NCBI GenBank assembly: GCA_965243545.1
Contig: OZ251573.1
Coordinates: forward strand, 2,728,001-2,792,000
DNA length: 64,000 nt
Direction of reading: 5' to 3'
DNA from: CATQHW01 sp965243545
GTDB lineage: Bacteria; Spirochaetota; Spirochaetia; SZUA-6; Bin103
Part shown: piece after piece, positions 28,387 to 36,995 of the stretch
How the letters are laid out: each line of letters starts with the position of its first letter
Numbering within the stretch: position 1 is the first letter of the stretch
Translations under genes and position numbers: made by a program
The notes under the pieces: generated by a model
Databases searched by the model: none
Seen by the model: the letters and a program-made list of their open reading frames with translations, nothing else
Told to the model about the DNA's origin: nothing

Positions 28387-29027
28387 GCGATGCGCGCCAC
28401 GCGCTGCTCGGCCTGCTTCTTGCTCCTGCCCTCCGCGGGGCCGTACGGCCGGCCGTCGACCACCACGTCGATGGAGAAGACCCGTTCGTGGTCGGGGCCG
28501 CGGCGGTCGTTGACGCGGTACTTGGGAAACGCGCGAAAGCGCTTCTGACACAGCTCCTGCAGCAGCGTCTTGTAGTCCTGGCGGTGGCGGCCGGCGATCA
28601 CGTCTTCGATCTCCGCGGCGAAGGCGCGCCGGACGAACCGTTCGGCGGCGTCGAGCCCGGAGTCGAGAAAGCAGGCGCCGATGACCGCCTCCATCGCGTC
28701 CGCCAGCAGCCCGTTCTTGCCTCGGCCGCCGGAGCGGTCCTCACCGCGCCCCAACAGCAGATACCGGTCGACGGCGATCTGCCGGGCGGCCTGCGCCAAG
28801 CTCTCCTCGCTCACCACCACCGACTTGACGCGCGCCAAGTCTCCCTCCGGCCGGCCTTCGAGCCGGTCGTACAGCCTGCGGCTCACCACCAGCCCCAGGA
28901 CCGCGTCGCCCAGAAACTCGAGCCGCTCGTTGCTTGCCGCGCCGGTTTCGGCCGTATGGGAACGGTGACAGAGCGCCATGTCGAGCAGGCGCTCATCACG
29001 GAAGCTCACGCCCATGCGGCGCTGCAA
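28299..29027 (-). CDS. rnc: RNase III
   Basis: This double-strand-specific RNase processes rRNA and structured RNAs. The RNase III signature NERLEFLGDAVLGLVVS, ARVKSVVVSEESLA and the metal site LLADAMEAVIGACFLDSG are followed by a dsRNA-binding domain (DYKTLLQELCQ to GRSKKQAEQRVARIAYSEL). There is no ATG or GTG between the acpP stop and the first conserved helix. A TTG at 29027 restores the N-terminal helix, while the ATG at 29015 would truncate it. Start uncertain, function certain. Confidence 0.93.
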   Translation of the reverse strand: MQRRMGVSFRDERLLDMALCHRSHTAETGAASNERLEFLGDAVLGLVVSRRLYDRLEGRPEGDLARVKSVVVSEESLAQAARQIAVDRYLLLGRGEDRSGGRGKNGLLADAMEAVIGACFLDSGLDAAERFVRRAFAAEIEDVIAGRHRQDYKTLLQELCQKRFRAFPKYRVNDRRGPDHERVFSIDVVVDGRPYGPAEGRSKKQAEQRVARIAYSELAGGDAPAEGDGLPEREQGASAAAG

Positions 29028-29094
29028 GGCGCGCAGCTCGGCGCGGCGCGCCGGCTCCCGCTCCGCGCGGAGGGCCGCTACTACCGGAAGCCCC

Positions 29095-29334
29095 CTACTT
29101 GACCTGTGACTCGATGAATGCCAGCGCGTCCTTGACGGTCTCGAACTCGTTGGCCTTCTCATCAGGGATGGTGATGCCGAGCTCTTCCTCGATCGCGTAG
29201 ACGAGCTCATAGGTGTCCAGGCTGTCGGCGCCCAGATCCTGCCGGAAGGAAGACTCAAGGGTGATCTTGTCCTCCTCGATCTCGAGCCGGTCCGCGATCA
29301 GTTTCTTCATCTTGTCGAAGAGTTCAGCATCCAT
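29095..29334 (-). CDS. acpP: Acyl carrier protein
   Basis: The 79-residue acidic four-helix protein has the phosphopantetheine site GADSLDTYEL. A GGAGG ribosome site lies about 12 nt before the ATG. It sits between rpmF and rnc, an order shared with many bacteria including Treponema. It carries acyl chains in fatty-acid synthesis. Confidence 0.98.
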   Translation of the reverse strand: MDAELFDKMKKLIADRLEIEEDKITLESSFRQDLGADSLDTYELVYAIEEELGITIPDEKANEFETVKDALAFIESQVK

Positions 29335-29370
29335 GTTTTGCAGAGCCTCCAGGGAGGGGGGTTTTGGGTG

Positions 29371-29559
29371 TCAGGCGATCTCCGCCGTTTCCAGCACCTG
29401 CTTTGCGCGATAGTGTCCGCACTTGCGGCACACCCGGTGCAGCAGGACCCGATTGCCGCAGGCGCTGCACTCGACGACGGACGGGGCCTTCACCCGCATG
29501 TTGCCGGCGCGCCGCCGGCGGCTGCGGGCTTTGGAAGTCTTGCGTGCGGGAACAGCCAT
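29371..29559 (-). CDS. rpmF: Ribosomal protein bL32
   Basis: The 62-residue protein has the basic N-terminus AVPARKTSKARSRRRRA and a zinc ribbon with CSAC and CRKC, so this is the zinc-binding form. It lies directly upstream of acpP. Confidence 0.97.
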   Translation of the reverse strand: MAVPARKTSKARSRRRRAGNMRVKAPSVVECSACGNRVLLHRVCRKCGHYRAKQVLETAEIA

Positions 29560-29637
29560 CTCAGTCCTGTGCGGGTAACCTATGGCGAATCGGGCGCGGG
29601 TGTCAAACGCCGCGCAGCGCCCCGCAGGCGGGCCCCG

Positions 29638-29991
29638 TCACGGTTGGCCCAGGCGGCGGATCTGCTCGTTGCGCCACTGCGGCGCCCCGCGCTCCGGCTC
29701 GTACGGAATGCGCTTGCGGATGCGGACGCCGCGGCGCCGGCGGCCGGCGCGCGCCACGATGCCGAACACGCCGCCGCCCACGTAGCAGACCTGCTCGCCC
29801 GGCTCCAGGCGCTCCCCGGCGCGGATCTCGCGCAGCACGCAATCGAAGTGGGCCGGCGACTCGGTGTCCGGGTGGACCACCGCAAGCAGCAGGTCCTCCA
29901 CCGATTCCGAGCAGAGCGGGCAGATCGGCACGGGACCGGCCGCCTGCGCCGGCCCGTCCACGTCCGCCGGCCCCGGTACGGCCCCGGTCAC
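29638..29991 (-). CDS. Small zinc-finger-like protein, function unknown
   Basis: The 117-residue protein has an N-terminal CPLC knuckle, FDCVLREI and a basic C-terminus (AGRRRRGVRIRKRIPYEPER). The block HFDCVLREIRAGERLEPGEQ suggests a compact nucleic-acid or metal-binding fold. It starts at a GTG that overlaps the stop of the preceding small gene (GTGA), so it is translationally coupled to the yraN run. No named family is recognised. Confidence 0.65.
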   Translation of the reverse strand: MTGAVPGPADVDGPAQAAGPVPICPLCSESVEDLLLAVVHPDTESPAHFDCVLREIRAGERLEPGEQVCYVGGGVFGIVARAGRRRRGVRIRKRIPYEPERGAPQWRNEQIRRLGQP

Positions 29992-30158
29992 TTGCGGCGC
30001 GCCTGCAGCGCGCCGTCGATCAGGATCTGCGCCAGCGAGCGGATGGCGCGCTCCAGGTAGCGCGCGTCGCGGAGCTTGCCGCGCAGCCCGGCGAGCCGCC
30101 CGGCGCGGCGCAGGCGGTGGGGAACGCTGCGGCGGGGCCGCCGGCCGGGGCGCCTCAC
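29988..30158 (-). CDS. 56-residue basic protein between yraN and the zinc-finger gene
   Basis: A 57-codon frame starts at a GTG overlapping the yraN stop and ends in a TGA overlapping the next GTG. The predicted protein is strongly basic at the N-terminus, followed by one helix (ARYLERAIRSLAQILIDGAL). The double overlap is good evidence that it is translated. Function unknown. Confidence 0.5.
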   Translation of the reverse strand: MRRPGRRPRRSVPHRLRRAGRLAGLRGKLRDARYLERAIRSLAQILIDGALQARRK

Positions 30159-30574
30159 GACAGCCGGCCGTCGGCGCCGAACGCCGACTCCAGGTGCAGC
30201 GGCGGCTGCCCCGCGCGCAGCAACAGGACGTCGAAACGCGGCCGCAACCGGCCGTAGCGACGGTTGCCGGTCAGGAACGCCGCCGCCGCGCGCGCGATCC
30301 GCAGGCGCTTGCGTCCGTTCACGACCGCCGCCAGGTCGGAAGCGCCAAAGCTGCCCCACGCCTTGACCTCGACGAACACGATGCGGCCGCCGCCGCTGAC
30401 CACCAAGTCGATCTCGCCGGCGGGCGTGCGGACGTTGCGCTCGACGATGCGATAGCCGCGTTCCTCCAGGAACGCGGCGGCCCGTTGCTCCCCGATCCGG
30501 CCCTTCTCCACGCTGCTCGGTCGTTCCGGTCGATCTCCGCTGCTCGGTACGTGCTGACGTCGGACATTCCGCAT
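30155..30574 (-). CDS. yraN: YraN family (UPF0102) nuclease-fold protein
   Basis: The 139-residue protein has the family core GRIGEQRAAAFLEERGYRIV, ERNVRTPAGEIDLV and IVFVEVKAWGSFG, which outline a Holliday-resolvase-like fold with E, D and ExK residues. The ATG at 30574 adds about 21 non-conserved residues; the GTG at 30511 (VEKGRIGE) fits the family length better. Located after rplS, as in many genomes. Confidence 0.9.
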   Translation of the reverse strand: MRNVRRQHVPSSGDRPERPSSVEKGRIGEQRAAAFLEERGYRIVERNVRTPAGEIDLVVSGGGRIVFVEVKAWGSFGASDLAAVVNGRKRLRIARAAAAFLTGNRRYGRLRPRFDVLLLRAGQPPLHLESAFGADGRLS

Positions 30575-30631
30575 ACAGTATCGTCACAAACGGAGCGCGG
30601 GTTTCGCCGCGGCGTGGCGCCGGCGAGCCGT

Positions 30632-30988
30632 CTACCGCTTGCGAACGCGGCGTTCCGGCACCTTGGCCGCCTTGCCGACCCGGTCGCGCAGGTAGAAGAG
30701 CTTGGCGCGGCGGACGCGGCCGCGGCGCGAGACCTCGATCTTGGCGATCTTGGGGGAGTGCAGGGGAAAGACCCGCTCCACGCCCACGCCGTAGGAGATC
30801 TTGCGGACCGTAAAGGTCGCGCTGATGCCCGCCCCCTTGCGGGAAATGCAGGTTCCCTCGAACACCTGCGTCCGCTCGGTCTTGCCCTCGATGATCTTGA
30901 AGTGGATGCGGACCGAGTCACCGATCCCGAACTCCGTCGCGTGAGACCGCGTCTGCTCGGCCTCAATCTCCCGTATCAGTTGCTGCAT
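30632..30988 (-). CDS. rplS: Ribosomal protein bL19
   Basis: The 118-residue protein matches L19 (DSVRIHFKIIEGKTERTQVF, SYGVGVERVFPLHSPKIAKI, RRAKLFYLRDRVGKAA). The ATG at 30988 follows an AAGGAG site and overlaps the end of trmD by 13 bp. Confidence 0.98.
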   Translation of the reverse strand: MQQLIREIEAEQTRSHATEFGIGDSVRIHFKIIEGKTERTQVFEGTCISRKGAGISATFTVRKISYGVGVERVFPLHSPKIAKIEVSRRGRVRRAKLFYLRDRVGKAAKVPERRVRKR

Positions 30989-31677
30989 GTGTTTCGCTCC
31001 TTCGCTACCAGGTCCGGCCGCAGGCGGGCCGTTCGCTCCGCCGCCTGGCCGCGGCGCCACTCCCGGATGCGCGCGTGGTCGCCCGACAGCAGCACCGGCG
31101 GCACCGGCTCGCCGCGGAAGACCGCAGGTCGAGTGTACTGCGGATATTCGAGCACGTCGCCCTCGAAACTCTCCTCGGCCAGCGACGCGGCCCGGATCAC
31201 CCCCGGCACCAGCCGCGCCACCGCCTCCATCACCACCATCGCCGCCACTTCACCCCCGATCAGCACGTAGTCGCCGATCGACACCTCGTCGTCCACGAAC
31301 AGATCGACGACCCGCTGATCGACCCCTTCGTACCGGCCGGCCAGCATCAGCAGCTCCCGCCCTTCCGCCGCCCAGCGCCGCGCGCGGTCGCGGTCGAACG
31401 GCGCGCCGCCGGCGGTGAGGTAGACGGTGCGCGGCTTGGCAGCGCGCCGGCGCAACACCGATTCGATCGCGGCGCCGACCGGCTCCGCCTTCATCACCAA
31501 GCCGGCCCCGCCCCCGTACGGGCTGTCGTCGCAGGCGTGGTGCGGACCGTCGGCGAAGTCGCGGATGTCGACGGTCTCGACCGTGATCAGCCCGCGCTCG
31601 ACGGCGCGGCCGATGATCGACGTCGCCGCGAACGGGGTCAACAGCTCGGGAAAGAGCGTCAGTACCGTGAACGTCAT
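30976..31677 (-). CDS. trmD: TrmD, tRNA (guanine37-N1)-methyltransferase
   Basis: TrmD methylates G37 next to the anticodon using AdoMet bound in a trefoil knot. The 233-residue protein shows LFPELLTPF, DDSPYGGGAGLVMKAEP, LAGRYEGVDQRV and the knot SIGDYVLIGGEVAAMVVMEA. It overlaps rimM by ATGA and rplS by 13 bp. Confidence 0.98.
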   Translation of the reverse strand: MTFTVLTLFPELLTPFAATSIIGRAVERGLITVETVDIRDFADGPHHACDDSPYGGGAGLVMKAEPVGAAIESVLRRRAAKPRTVYLTAGGAPFDRDRARRWAAEGRELLMLAGRYEGVDQRVVDLFVDDEVSIGDYVLIGGEVAAMVVMEAVARLVPGVIRAASLAEESFEGDVLEYPQYTRPAVFRGEPVPPVLLSGDHARIREWRRGQAAERTARLRPDLVAKERNTCSN

Positions 31678-32210
31678 TCCACCACCGCGTCGCCGGCGAG
31701 CTCGATGATCCCGGCGTCGACGTCCGCGGAGCGGACGTACCGGCGGCGAAACGGGATCAGCACGGTGCGTCCGCCGTCGCCGACCGCTTCCAGCACGTCG
31801 CCGGCGCCCGCCTCCAGCACGGCGCGCACCGTGCCGACGGCGCGGCCATCCTGGCGCACTTCGCAGCCGGTCAGGTCGGCCAGGTAGTACTCGTCGGGGC
31901 CGAGCGGCGCCGCATGGCGGCGGTCGACCCAGATCTCCCGTCCGGCGAGCGCCGCGGCGGCGTCCCGGTCATCGACCCCGTCCAGTTTCATCAGCAGCGT
32001 CGGCGCGCCGAGCCGGAACGATTCGACGTGGTAGCGCCGCGCCGGCCGGCCGCAACCGCGCAGCTCCACCTCCCGCATCGACGGGAAGTGGTCGATCTCT
32101 CCGGACAAGCTGTCGAAGCGCACGTAGCCGTGCACGCCGTGCGCGCGCCGGACGCGGCCCACGGCGATCCGGTCCTCCTGCCGCGCGCGGCGCGCGGCGT
32201 CGCCGCTCAT
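31674..32210 (-). CDS. rimM: RimM, 16S rRNA processing / 30S maturation factor
   Basis: The 178-residue protein has the N-terminal RimM domain (IAVGRVRRAHGVHGYVRFDS) and the PRC-barrel part (LGPDEYYLADLTGCEV, DVLEAVGDGGRTVLIPF). It sits in the standard rpsP-khpA-rimM-trmD-rplS order, with an ATGA overlap to trmD. Confidence 0.97.
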   Translation of the reverse strand: MSGDAARRARQEDRIAVGRVRRAHGVHGYVRFDSLSGEIDHFPSMREVELRGCGRPARRYHVESFRLGAPTLLMKLDGVDDRDAAAALAGREIWVDRRHAAPLGPDEYYLADLTGCEVRQDGRAVGTVRAVLEAGAGDVLEAVGDGGRTVLIPFRRRYVRSADVDAGIIELAGDAVVE

Positions 32211-32214
32211 GGGA

Positions 32215-32448
32215 TCAGTCGATGATTTCGAGCACCACGCGCTTGCCGGTCTTGGTGCCGGCGGCGCTGAGGATGGTGCGAATCGCCTTGGCGATCCGGC
32301 CCTGCTTGCCTATGACCTTGCCCAGGTCGCCGTCGGCGACCTTCAACTCCACGATGGTCGACTTTTCGCCTTCGACCACGGTGACCTCGACGCCGTCCGG
32401 CTCATCCACCAGGGCGCGCGCGACGTACTCGACCAGCTCCTTTTCCAT
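32215..32448 (-). CDS. khpA: KhpA, KH-domain RNA-binding protein
   Basis: The 77-residue single KH domain has the RNA-binding loop GKVIGKQGRIAKAIR (GxxG as GKQG). Four bp separate it from rimM. In other bacteria KhpA influences elongation and RNA metabolism. Confidence 0.95.
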   Translation of the reverse strand: MEKELVEYVARALVDEPDGVEVTVVEGEKSTIVELKVADGDLGKVIGKQGRIAKAIRTILSAAGTKTGKRVVLEIID

Positions 32449-32480
32449 CGTTCACCTCCACCGCTCTCCCTTGGGACCGG

Positions 32481-32855
32481 TCACGCCTTGGATTCGGCCT
32501 CGCCGGACCCGGTATCGCCGGACTCGGTCCGGCCGGACTCCGGCTCGGCCGGCTCGGTCTGGCCGGACTCGGCCGCCGATCCGCCGTCGACCGCCGCGCC
32601 GGCGGCCTGCCGGCTCCGTATCTGCCTGTTGAGGATGCGCCGCACGGTCGGCGACGGCCGGGCGCCGTTGCCGATCCATTCGCGCAGGCGCGCTTCGTCG
32701 AGGGCCGCCTGCGCGCCGTCGGGTTCGGTCGGCTGATACCGGCCCACCTCTTCGATCACGCGGCCATCGCGCGGCCGGCGCGAATCGATCACGACGACCC
32801 GGTAGTACGGACGGTTCCTGGTCCCATGTCGCTTGAGTCGGATCGCTACGCTCAT
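32481..32855 (-). CDS. rpsP: Ribosomal protein bS16 with acidic C-terminal extension
   Basis: Residues 1-80 are typical S16 (AIRLKRHGTRNRPYYRVVVI, DGRVIEEVGRYQP). The last about 40 residues are a Gly/Ser/Glu-rich acidic repeat (ESGQTEPAEPESGRTESGD) not found in compact S16 proteins. The extension is in frame with no alternative stop. Confidence 0.96.
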   Translation of the reverse strand: MSVAIRLKRHGTRNRPYYRVVVIDSRRPRDGRVIEEVGRYQPTEPDGAQAALDEARLREWIGNGARPSPTVRRILNRQIRSRQAAGAAVDGGSAAESGQTEPAEPESGRTESGDTGSGEAESKA

Positions 32856-32882
32856 CTGTTCGCTCCTGTCGTGGTATCGGGG

Positions 32883-34250
32883 TCAGCGGAGGCGCCGTCT
32901 GCGGACGCGGGCGGCGCGGGCGGGCATCAACCCGCCGCCGGCGCCGCCGCGCGCCATCTTCCGCATGGCCGCCGACGTCTTGTCGAATTTCTTGAGGAAT
33001 CGGCTGACCGCCGACACGGTCGTCCCGCTTCCCCGCGCCACCCTGCGCCGCCGTGACGGGCCGAGTATGCGATGGTTGTCCCGTTCGGCCGGGGTCATCG
33101 ATAGTATCATGGCTTCCTCGGCGCGCAGCTCCTGCTCGTCGATCGCGCTGTCCGCCATCGCCGCGCGCGCGCCAGGTATCTTGTCGATCACGGCTTCCAG
33201 GTTGCCCATCTTACGCAAGCCGCGCATCTGCTCAAGGTAGTCGGCCAGCGTCAGCGTGTTCGACCGCACGCGCCGCAACGTCCGCTCCGCCTGCCGCCGG
33301 TCGATCACCTGCTCGGCCTTCTCCACCAGGCTGACGACGTCGCCCATGCCGAGGATCTGGCTGGCGAAGCGCTCGGCGTGAAACGGCTCCAGGTCCTCCG
33401 GCCGCTCCCCGGTGCCGATGAAGCAGAGCGGCTTGCCGGTCACGCCCTTCATCGACAGGGCCGCGCCGCCGCGGGCGTCCGAGTCGGTCTTGGACAGGAT
33501 GGCGCCGGTTATGCCGATGCGCTCCTCGAAGCCGCGCGCGACCGCCGCCGCCGCCTGTCCGGTCATGGCGTCGGCGACCAGCAAGGTGCGGTCGGGGCGG
33601 AGCGCCGACCGCACCTGCTCCAGCTCCCGCATCAACGCGTCGTCGGCCTGGCTGCGGCCCGAGGTGTCGACGATGACGACGTCGTGGCCGCTGCGCCGCG
33701 CGTGCTCCAACCCCTCCCGGGTCACCCGCGCCGCTCCGTCCGCTCCGCGCAGACCGGCGGCGGTGAAGACGTCGACGCCGATGGCGCGGCCGAGCAGCGC
33801 CAACTGCTCGACCGCCGCCGGCCGCGCGCGGTCGGCGGCGACCAGCAGCGGCTTGCGGCCGCCGGCCGCCAGCCTGCGCGCCAACTTGGCCGCGGTAGTG
33901 GTCTTGCCGGAACCCTGCAAGCCGACCATGAGAATCCTGACCGGCGAACGGAGGCCGCGCAGGTCGAGTCCGGGATCGTCGCCGCCGAGCATCTCCGTGA
34001 GGCGCCGGTGGACGGTCCGGGTGAACTGATCGGCGGCCGAGACCCCCGACGTGCGCTGGTCGCCGACCGCCTCTTCCACGGTCCGATTGACGAAACGGCG
34101 CACCACGCGGACGTTCACGTCCGCTTCGAGCAGGGCGTTCCTGATCTCCGCGACCGCGTCCCGGATGTTCCGTTCGGTGAGCTGTTTGCGCCCGGTGACG
34201 TTGCGCAGCACGTCGATCAGGCGGGAGCTGAGGCTGTTGCGCACGTTCAC
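32883..34250 (-). CDS. ffh: Ffh, signal recognition particle GTPase
   Basis: The 455-residue SRP54 protein has N-domain helices and the G1 loop GLQGSGKTTTAAKLARRL. The other G-domain motifs are VIVDTSGRSQADD, LSKTDSDARGGAALS and the GTGERPEDLEPF closing loop. A methionine-rich M domain follows (ILSMTPAERDNHRILGPSRR). It starts at GTG 34250 and heads the rpsP operon. Confidence 0.97.
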   Translation of the reverse strand: MNVRNSLSSRLIDVLRNVTGRKQLTERNIRDAVAEIRNALLEADVNVRVVRRFVNRTVEEAVGDQRTSGVSAADQFTRTVHRRLTEMLGGDDPGLDLRGLRSPVRILMVGLQGSGKTTTAAKLARRLAAGGRKPLLVAADRARPAAVEQLALLGRAIGVDVFTAAGLRGADGAARVTREGLEHARRSGHDVVIVDTSGRSQADDALMRELEQVRSALRPDRTLLVADAMTGQAAAAVARGFEERIGITGAILSKTDSDARGGAALSMKGVTGKPLCFIGTGERPEDLEPFHAERFASQILGMGDVVSLVEKAEQVIDRRQAERTLRRVRSNTLTLADYLEQMRGLRKMGNLEAVIDKIPGARAAMADSAIDEQELRAEEAMILSMTPAERDNHRILGPSRRRRVARGSGTTVSAVSRFLKKFDKTSAAMRKMARGGAGGGLMPARAARVRRRRLR

Positions 34251-34313
34251 GTGATCGAGCGGCCGGTCAACGACGCGGCGCGGCCATGGCCGGGGCTAGG
34301 GGCCTGGGGGCCT

Positions 34314-35675
34314 TCATCGGACCGACCACACGCCGAGGTCGCCGCGGGTGACGAAGCGGGGCTTGAGGTTGCCGGACGCCGACCCCAGGAAAATGCCCGG
34401 AAAGCCGCCGCGCGCGACCGCGGAAAAGACCAGCCAGTTGCCGTCCGGCGACCAGATGCTCCCCGAGCGCGCGTACTGGTCGAAGAACCGCAGGCCGTTC
34501 AGGCTGCCGCTGGTGATCGGAAAAGTGGCGACCGCCCAGGAGTCGCCGGAGCGGGCGTGCATCACCCGCAGGTGCACGTAGAACTGTTCCGGGTCGGCGG
34601 CGAAGTCCGGTTCCACCTCCAGTGCCTGATCGGTGGGCCGCACCGGTATCAGATACGCGATGCGCCGGCTGTCGGGCGCCCAGAAGAAGGCGATCACCGA
34701 CGGATCGTCCAGCTCCACGGCGCGCTCCGGCCGGCGCGGCTCCAGCACGCGCAACCTCCCGTCGGCCGACAGCTGCGGAGACGCCGACTCCATGACCGCA
34801 ACGCGCCGGCCGTCGCGCGAGAAGCTGAAGAACGCGCTGCCGGAGACCGGCTTGAGCACGTCCAGGCCCGGTCCTTCAATGTCGCGCAGCACCAGCTGGG
34901 CAGCGCCCGACCCGCTGTCGACGTACAGCATGCGCCGGCCGTCCGGGGAAACGGCCGGCGACTGGAACCGGGTCGGCCGCACGTTGAAGTTGCGCTTTTG
35001 CGTTCCCGCGCCGATGTCGAGCAGCGTGAGCCGTCCTCCCGACGTGACGCCGCCGCCCACGTGCGCCAGCATGAAGCGGTTGCCGGGGTCCCACGCCCAG
35101 TAGAGCGGCAGCCCCGTATCGAGCGGCTTGTAGCTGAGCCGGCCGGCGGCGTCTACCAGGCCGAGCTCCATGCCTTCCTGCGCGTCGGCGCCGCCGGCCT
35201 GACCGCCGGTCCGCTGCGACAGCACGCTGATCCAGCGCCCGTCAGGGGACCAGTAGAGATAGACCGGCGCGAGCCCGTCGTCTTCCCACACCGCCTGCGG
35301 ATTGCCCGCGGCGGTGTCGGTGGCGAGCACCGCCCCGCTGACGCTGCCGTCCCGCAACTGGTCGAAGCGGGCGAAGGCGAGGCGGCGGCCGCGCGCCGAC
35401 CACGTGGGGGATGCGTACCAGCGGCGCACCCCTTCGCGGCTGCCGGCGTCGTCGGTGAGCTGGGTGAGCCGGCCGCCGGTCTGGTCGATGGTCGCCACGT
35501 TGCCGTCGAGCGCGATGAAGGCGATCAGCCCGGACCGGCGCTCGAAGCGCTCCAGCAGCGAACTCTGCGTCATCTGCGCGCCGCGCACCGAGCAGGAGAT
35601 CAGCAGGGCGGCGGCCGGCAGGAGCAGCGGGAGGAACCGAATCACCCGCAACGCGCGCCGCGCCGTCACTGCCAT
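34314..35675 (-). CDS. TolB/WD40-like beta-propeller lipoprotein (paralogue A)
   Basis: The 453-residue product has a signal peptide ending in a lipobox (PLLLPAAALLISC). The propeller has WSPD/WSxxG cores (YWSPDGRWISVLS, WSPDGNWLVFSAV). It overlaps the neighbouring paralogue by 10 bp and shares the pattern of a short N-terminal SLLERFERRSGLIAFI-type strand. It probably lies on the periplasmic face of a membrane; role unknown. Confidence 0.72.
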   Translation of the reverse strand: MAVTARRALRVIRFLPLLLPAAALLISCSVRGAQMTQSSLLERFERRSGLIAFIALDGNVATIDQTGGRLTQLTDDAGSREGVRRWYASPTWSARGRRLAFARFDQLRDGSVSGAVLATDTAAGNPQAVWEDDGLAPVYLYWSPDGRWISVLSQRTGGQAGGADAQEGMELGLVDAAGRLSYKPLDTGLPLYWAWDPGNRFMLAHVGGGVTSGGRLTLLDIGAGTQKRNFNVRPTRFQSPAVSPDGRRMLYVDSGSGAAQLVLRDIEGPGLDVLKPVSGSAFFSFSRDGRRVAVMESASPQLSADGRLRVLEPRRPERAVELDDPSVIAFFWAPDSRRIAYLIPVRPTDQALEVEPDFAADPEQFYVHLRVMHARSGDSWAVATFPITSGSLNGLRFFDQYARSGSIWSPDGNWLVFSAVARGGFPGIFLGSASGNLKPRFVTRGDLGVWSVR

Positions 35676-36985
35676 GACCAGAATCCTATCAGCCCCGGCG
35701 CCATCTTGCGCGGCACCAGGTTGCCGGCCGCGCGCGCCACCATGACGTAGGGACCTTCTTCGGTGATCGCGGCGTACACGACGTTGCGGCTGTCCGGCGA
35801 CCAGATGCGCGCGGCCTGACCGTACTGGTCGAAGGCGCGAATCACCGCCGCGAATTGCGGCGTGGGCGCGAACGTCTCTATGTCGACCGACGACCGACGT
35901 TCGCGGTCGTACACCCGCAACGTGAGCACCAGCGCCTGGTCGGCCCCCTCGGCCCGGGAGATCACCGACGGCACGAAGTAGGCGACCGATGCGGAGTCCG
36001 GCGACCAGAAGAAGGCGATCACGCCGTCCTCCTCAAGCGTCGTCTCCGCGCCGGTCGCCACCTCGCGCAGGTGCAGCCGGCTCACGGTCAACTCGCCCTC
36101 CTCACGGCGGGTCAGATAGCCTATCGACCCGCTGTCCGGCGACCAGAGAAAGGCGACCGCGCCGCGCGTGGCGGCGACTACCTGGCCGCGGCCGCGCTGC
36201 TCCGGCTGGACCACCACCAGGTCGGTCCCGCCGTCGTCCGCGGCGGTGGCCAGCAGCACTCCCGAACCGTCCGGCAGCCACGCCGGGGTCTGAAACTCGC
36301 CCGGCAGCGCCCGCGCACCGGCGGCGCGCGCCTGCCCCAGCAATCCGCTCTCCATTACCGGCACGCCTACCTGCACAAAGGCGACCCGCCGGCCGGAGGA
36401 GCGGACCGAACCGGCGTGCACGGCCACCCCGCTGCTGTCGGGCGCCCAGGACCAGAAGAGCGGCCGGCCGGCGTCGAGTATCTGCACCGGCGCGGCGGCG
36501 CCCGGCTGCCAACTCAACAGCAGAAAACCACCCTGTTCCGTGCCGGCGGTGAGCACGCTGAGCCGCCGGCTGTCCGGCGACCAGGCGAGGTTGACCGGCA
36601 GGCGGCCGCCGGTCGAGTACGCCTGCGCCTGGCTGCCGTCCGCGCGCGCGGTGAGCACCCGGCCGACGGTGACGCCCTGGAACTGGTCGATCCCGACGAA
36701 CGCCACCTGCGCGCCGTCCGGCGACCAGATCGGCATCTGGTAGATGCGCGCGGCGTTCTCCGCCCGGCCCGCGTCCTCGGTGATCGGTACGCGCGCGCCG
36801 CCGGCCTGATTCGCCACCCAGATGTTGGCGTCGGTTCCCATGTAGACGATCTTGCCGGACTTCCGCTCCAGGGCGCCCATCAGCGCGCTCTGCTCGCTGG
36901 TGTCGGGCAGCCGGCAGCCGGGCAGCAGCGCCGCGGCCAGGGCGACGGCGATCAGGAATGCGCCGCCGGGGCCCGTCCGCCTCAT
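35666..36985 (-). CDS. TolB/WD40-like beta-propeller lipoprotein (paralogue B)
   Basis: The 439-residue product starts with FLIAVALAAALLPGC, a signal peptide with lipobox Cys. It has at least six WSPDS/WSPDG blades (LAWSPDSRRLSVL, FLWSPDSGSIGYL, FFWSPDSASVAYF, IWSPDSRNVVYA). I prefer the ATG at 36985 to the GTG at 36994. It is encoded between the S41-like gene and its own paralogue, in one operon. Confidence 0.72.
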   Translation of the reverse strand: MRRTGPGGAFLIAVALAAALLPGCRLPDTSEQSALMGALERKSGKIVYMGTDANIWVANQAGGARVPITEDAGRAENAARIYQMPIWSPDGAQVAFVGIDQFQGVTVGRVLTARADGSQAQAYSTGGRLPVNLAWSPDSRRLSVLTAGTEQGGFLLLSWQPGAAAPVQILDAGRPLFWSWAPDSSGVAVHAGSVRSSGRRVAFVQVGVPVMESGLLGQARAAGARALPGEFQTPAWLPDGSGVLLATAADDGGTDLVVVQPEQRGRGQVVAATRGAVAFLWSPDSGSIGYLTRREEGELTVSRLHLREVATGAETTLEEDGVIAFFWSPDSASVAYFVPSVISRAEGADQALVLTLRVYDRERRSSVDIETFAPTPQFAAVIRAFDQYGQAARIWSPDSRNVVYAAITEEGPYVMVARAAGNLVPRKMAPGLIGFWSWQ

Positions 36986-36995
36986 CGGAACCACC

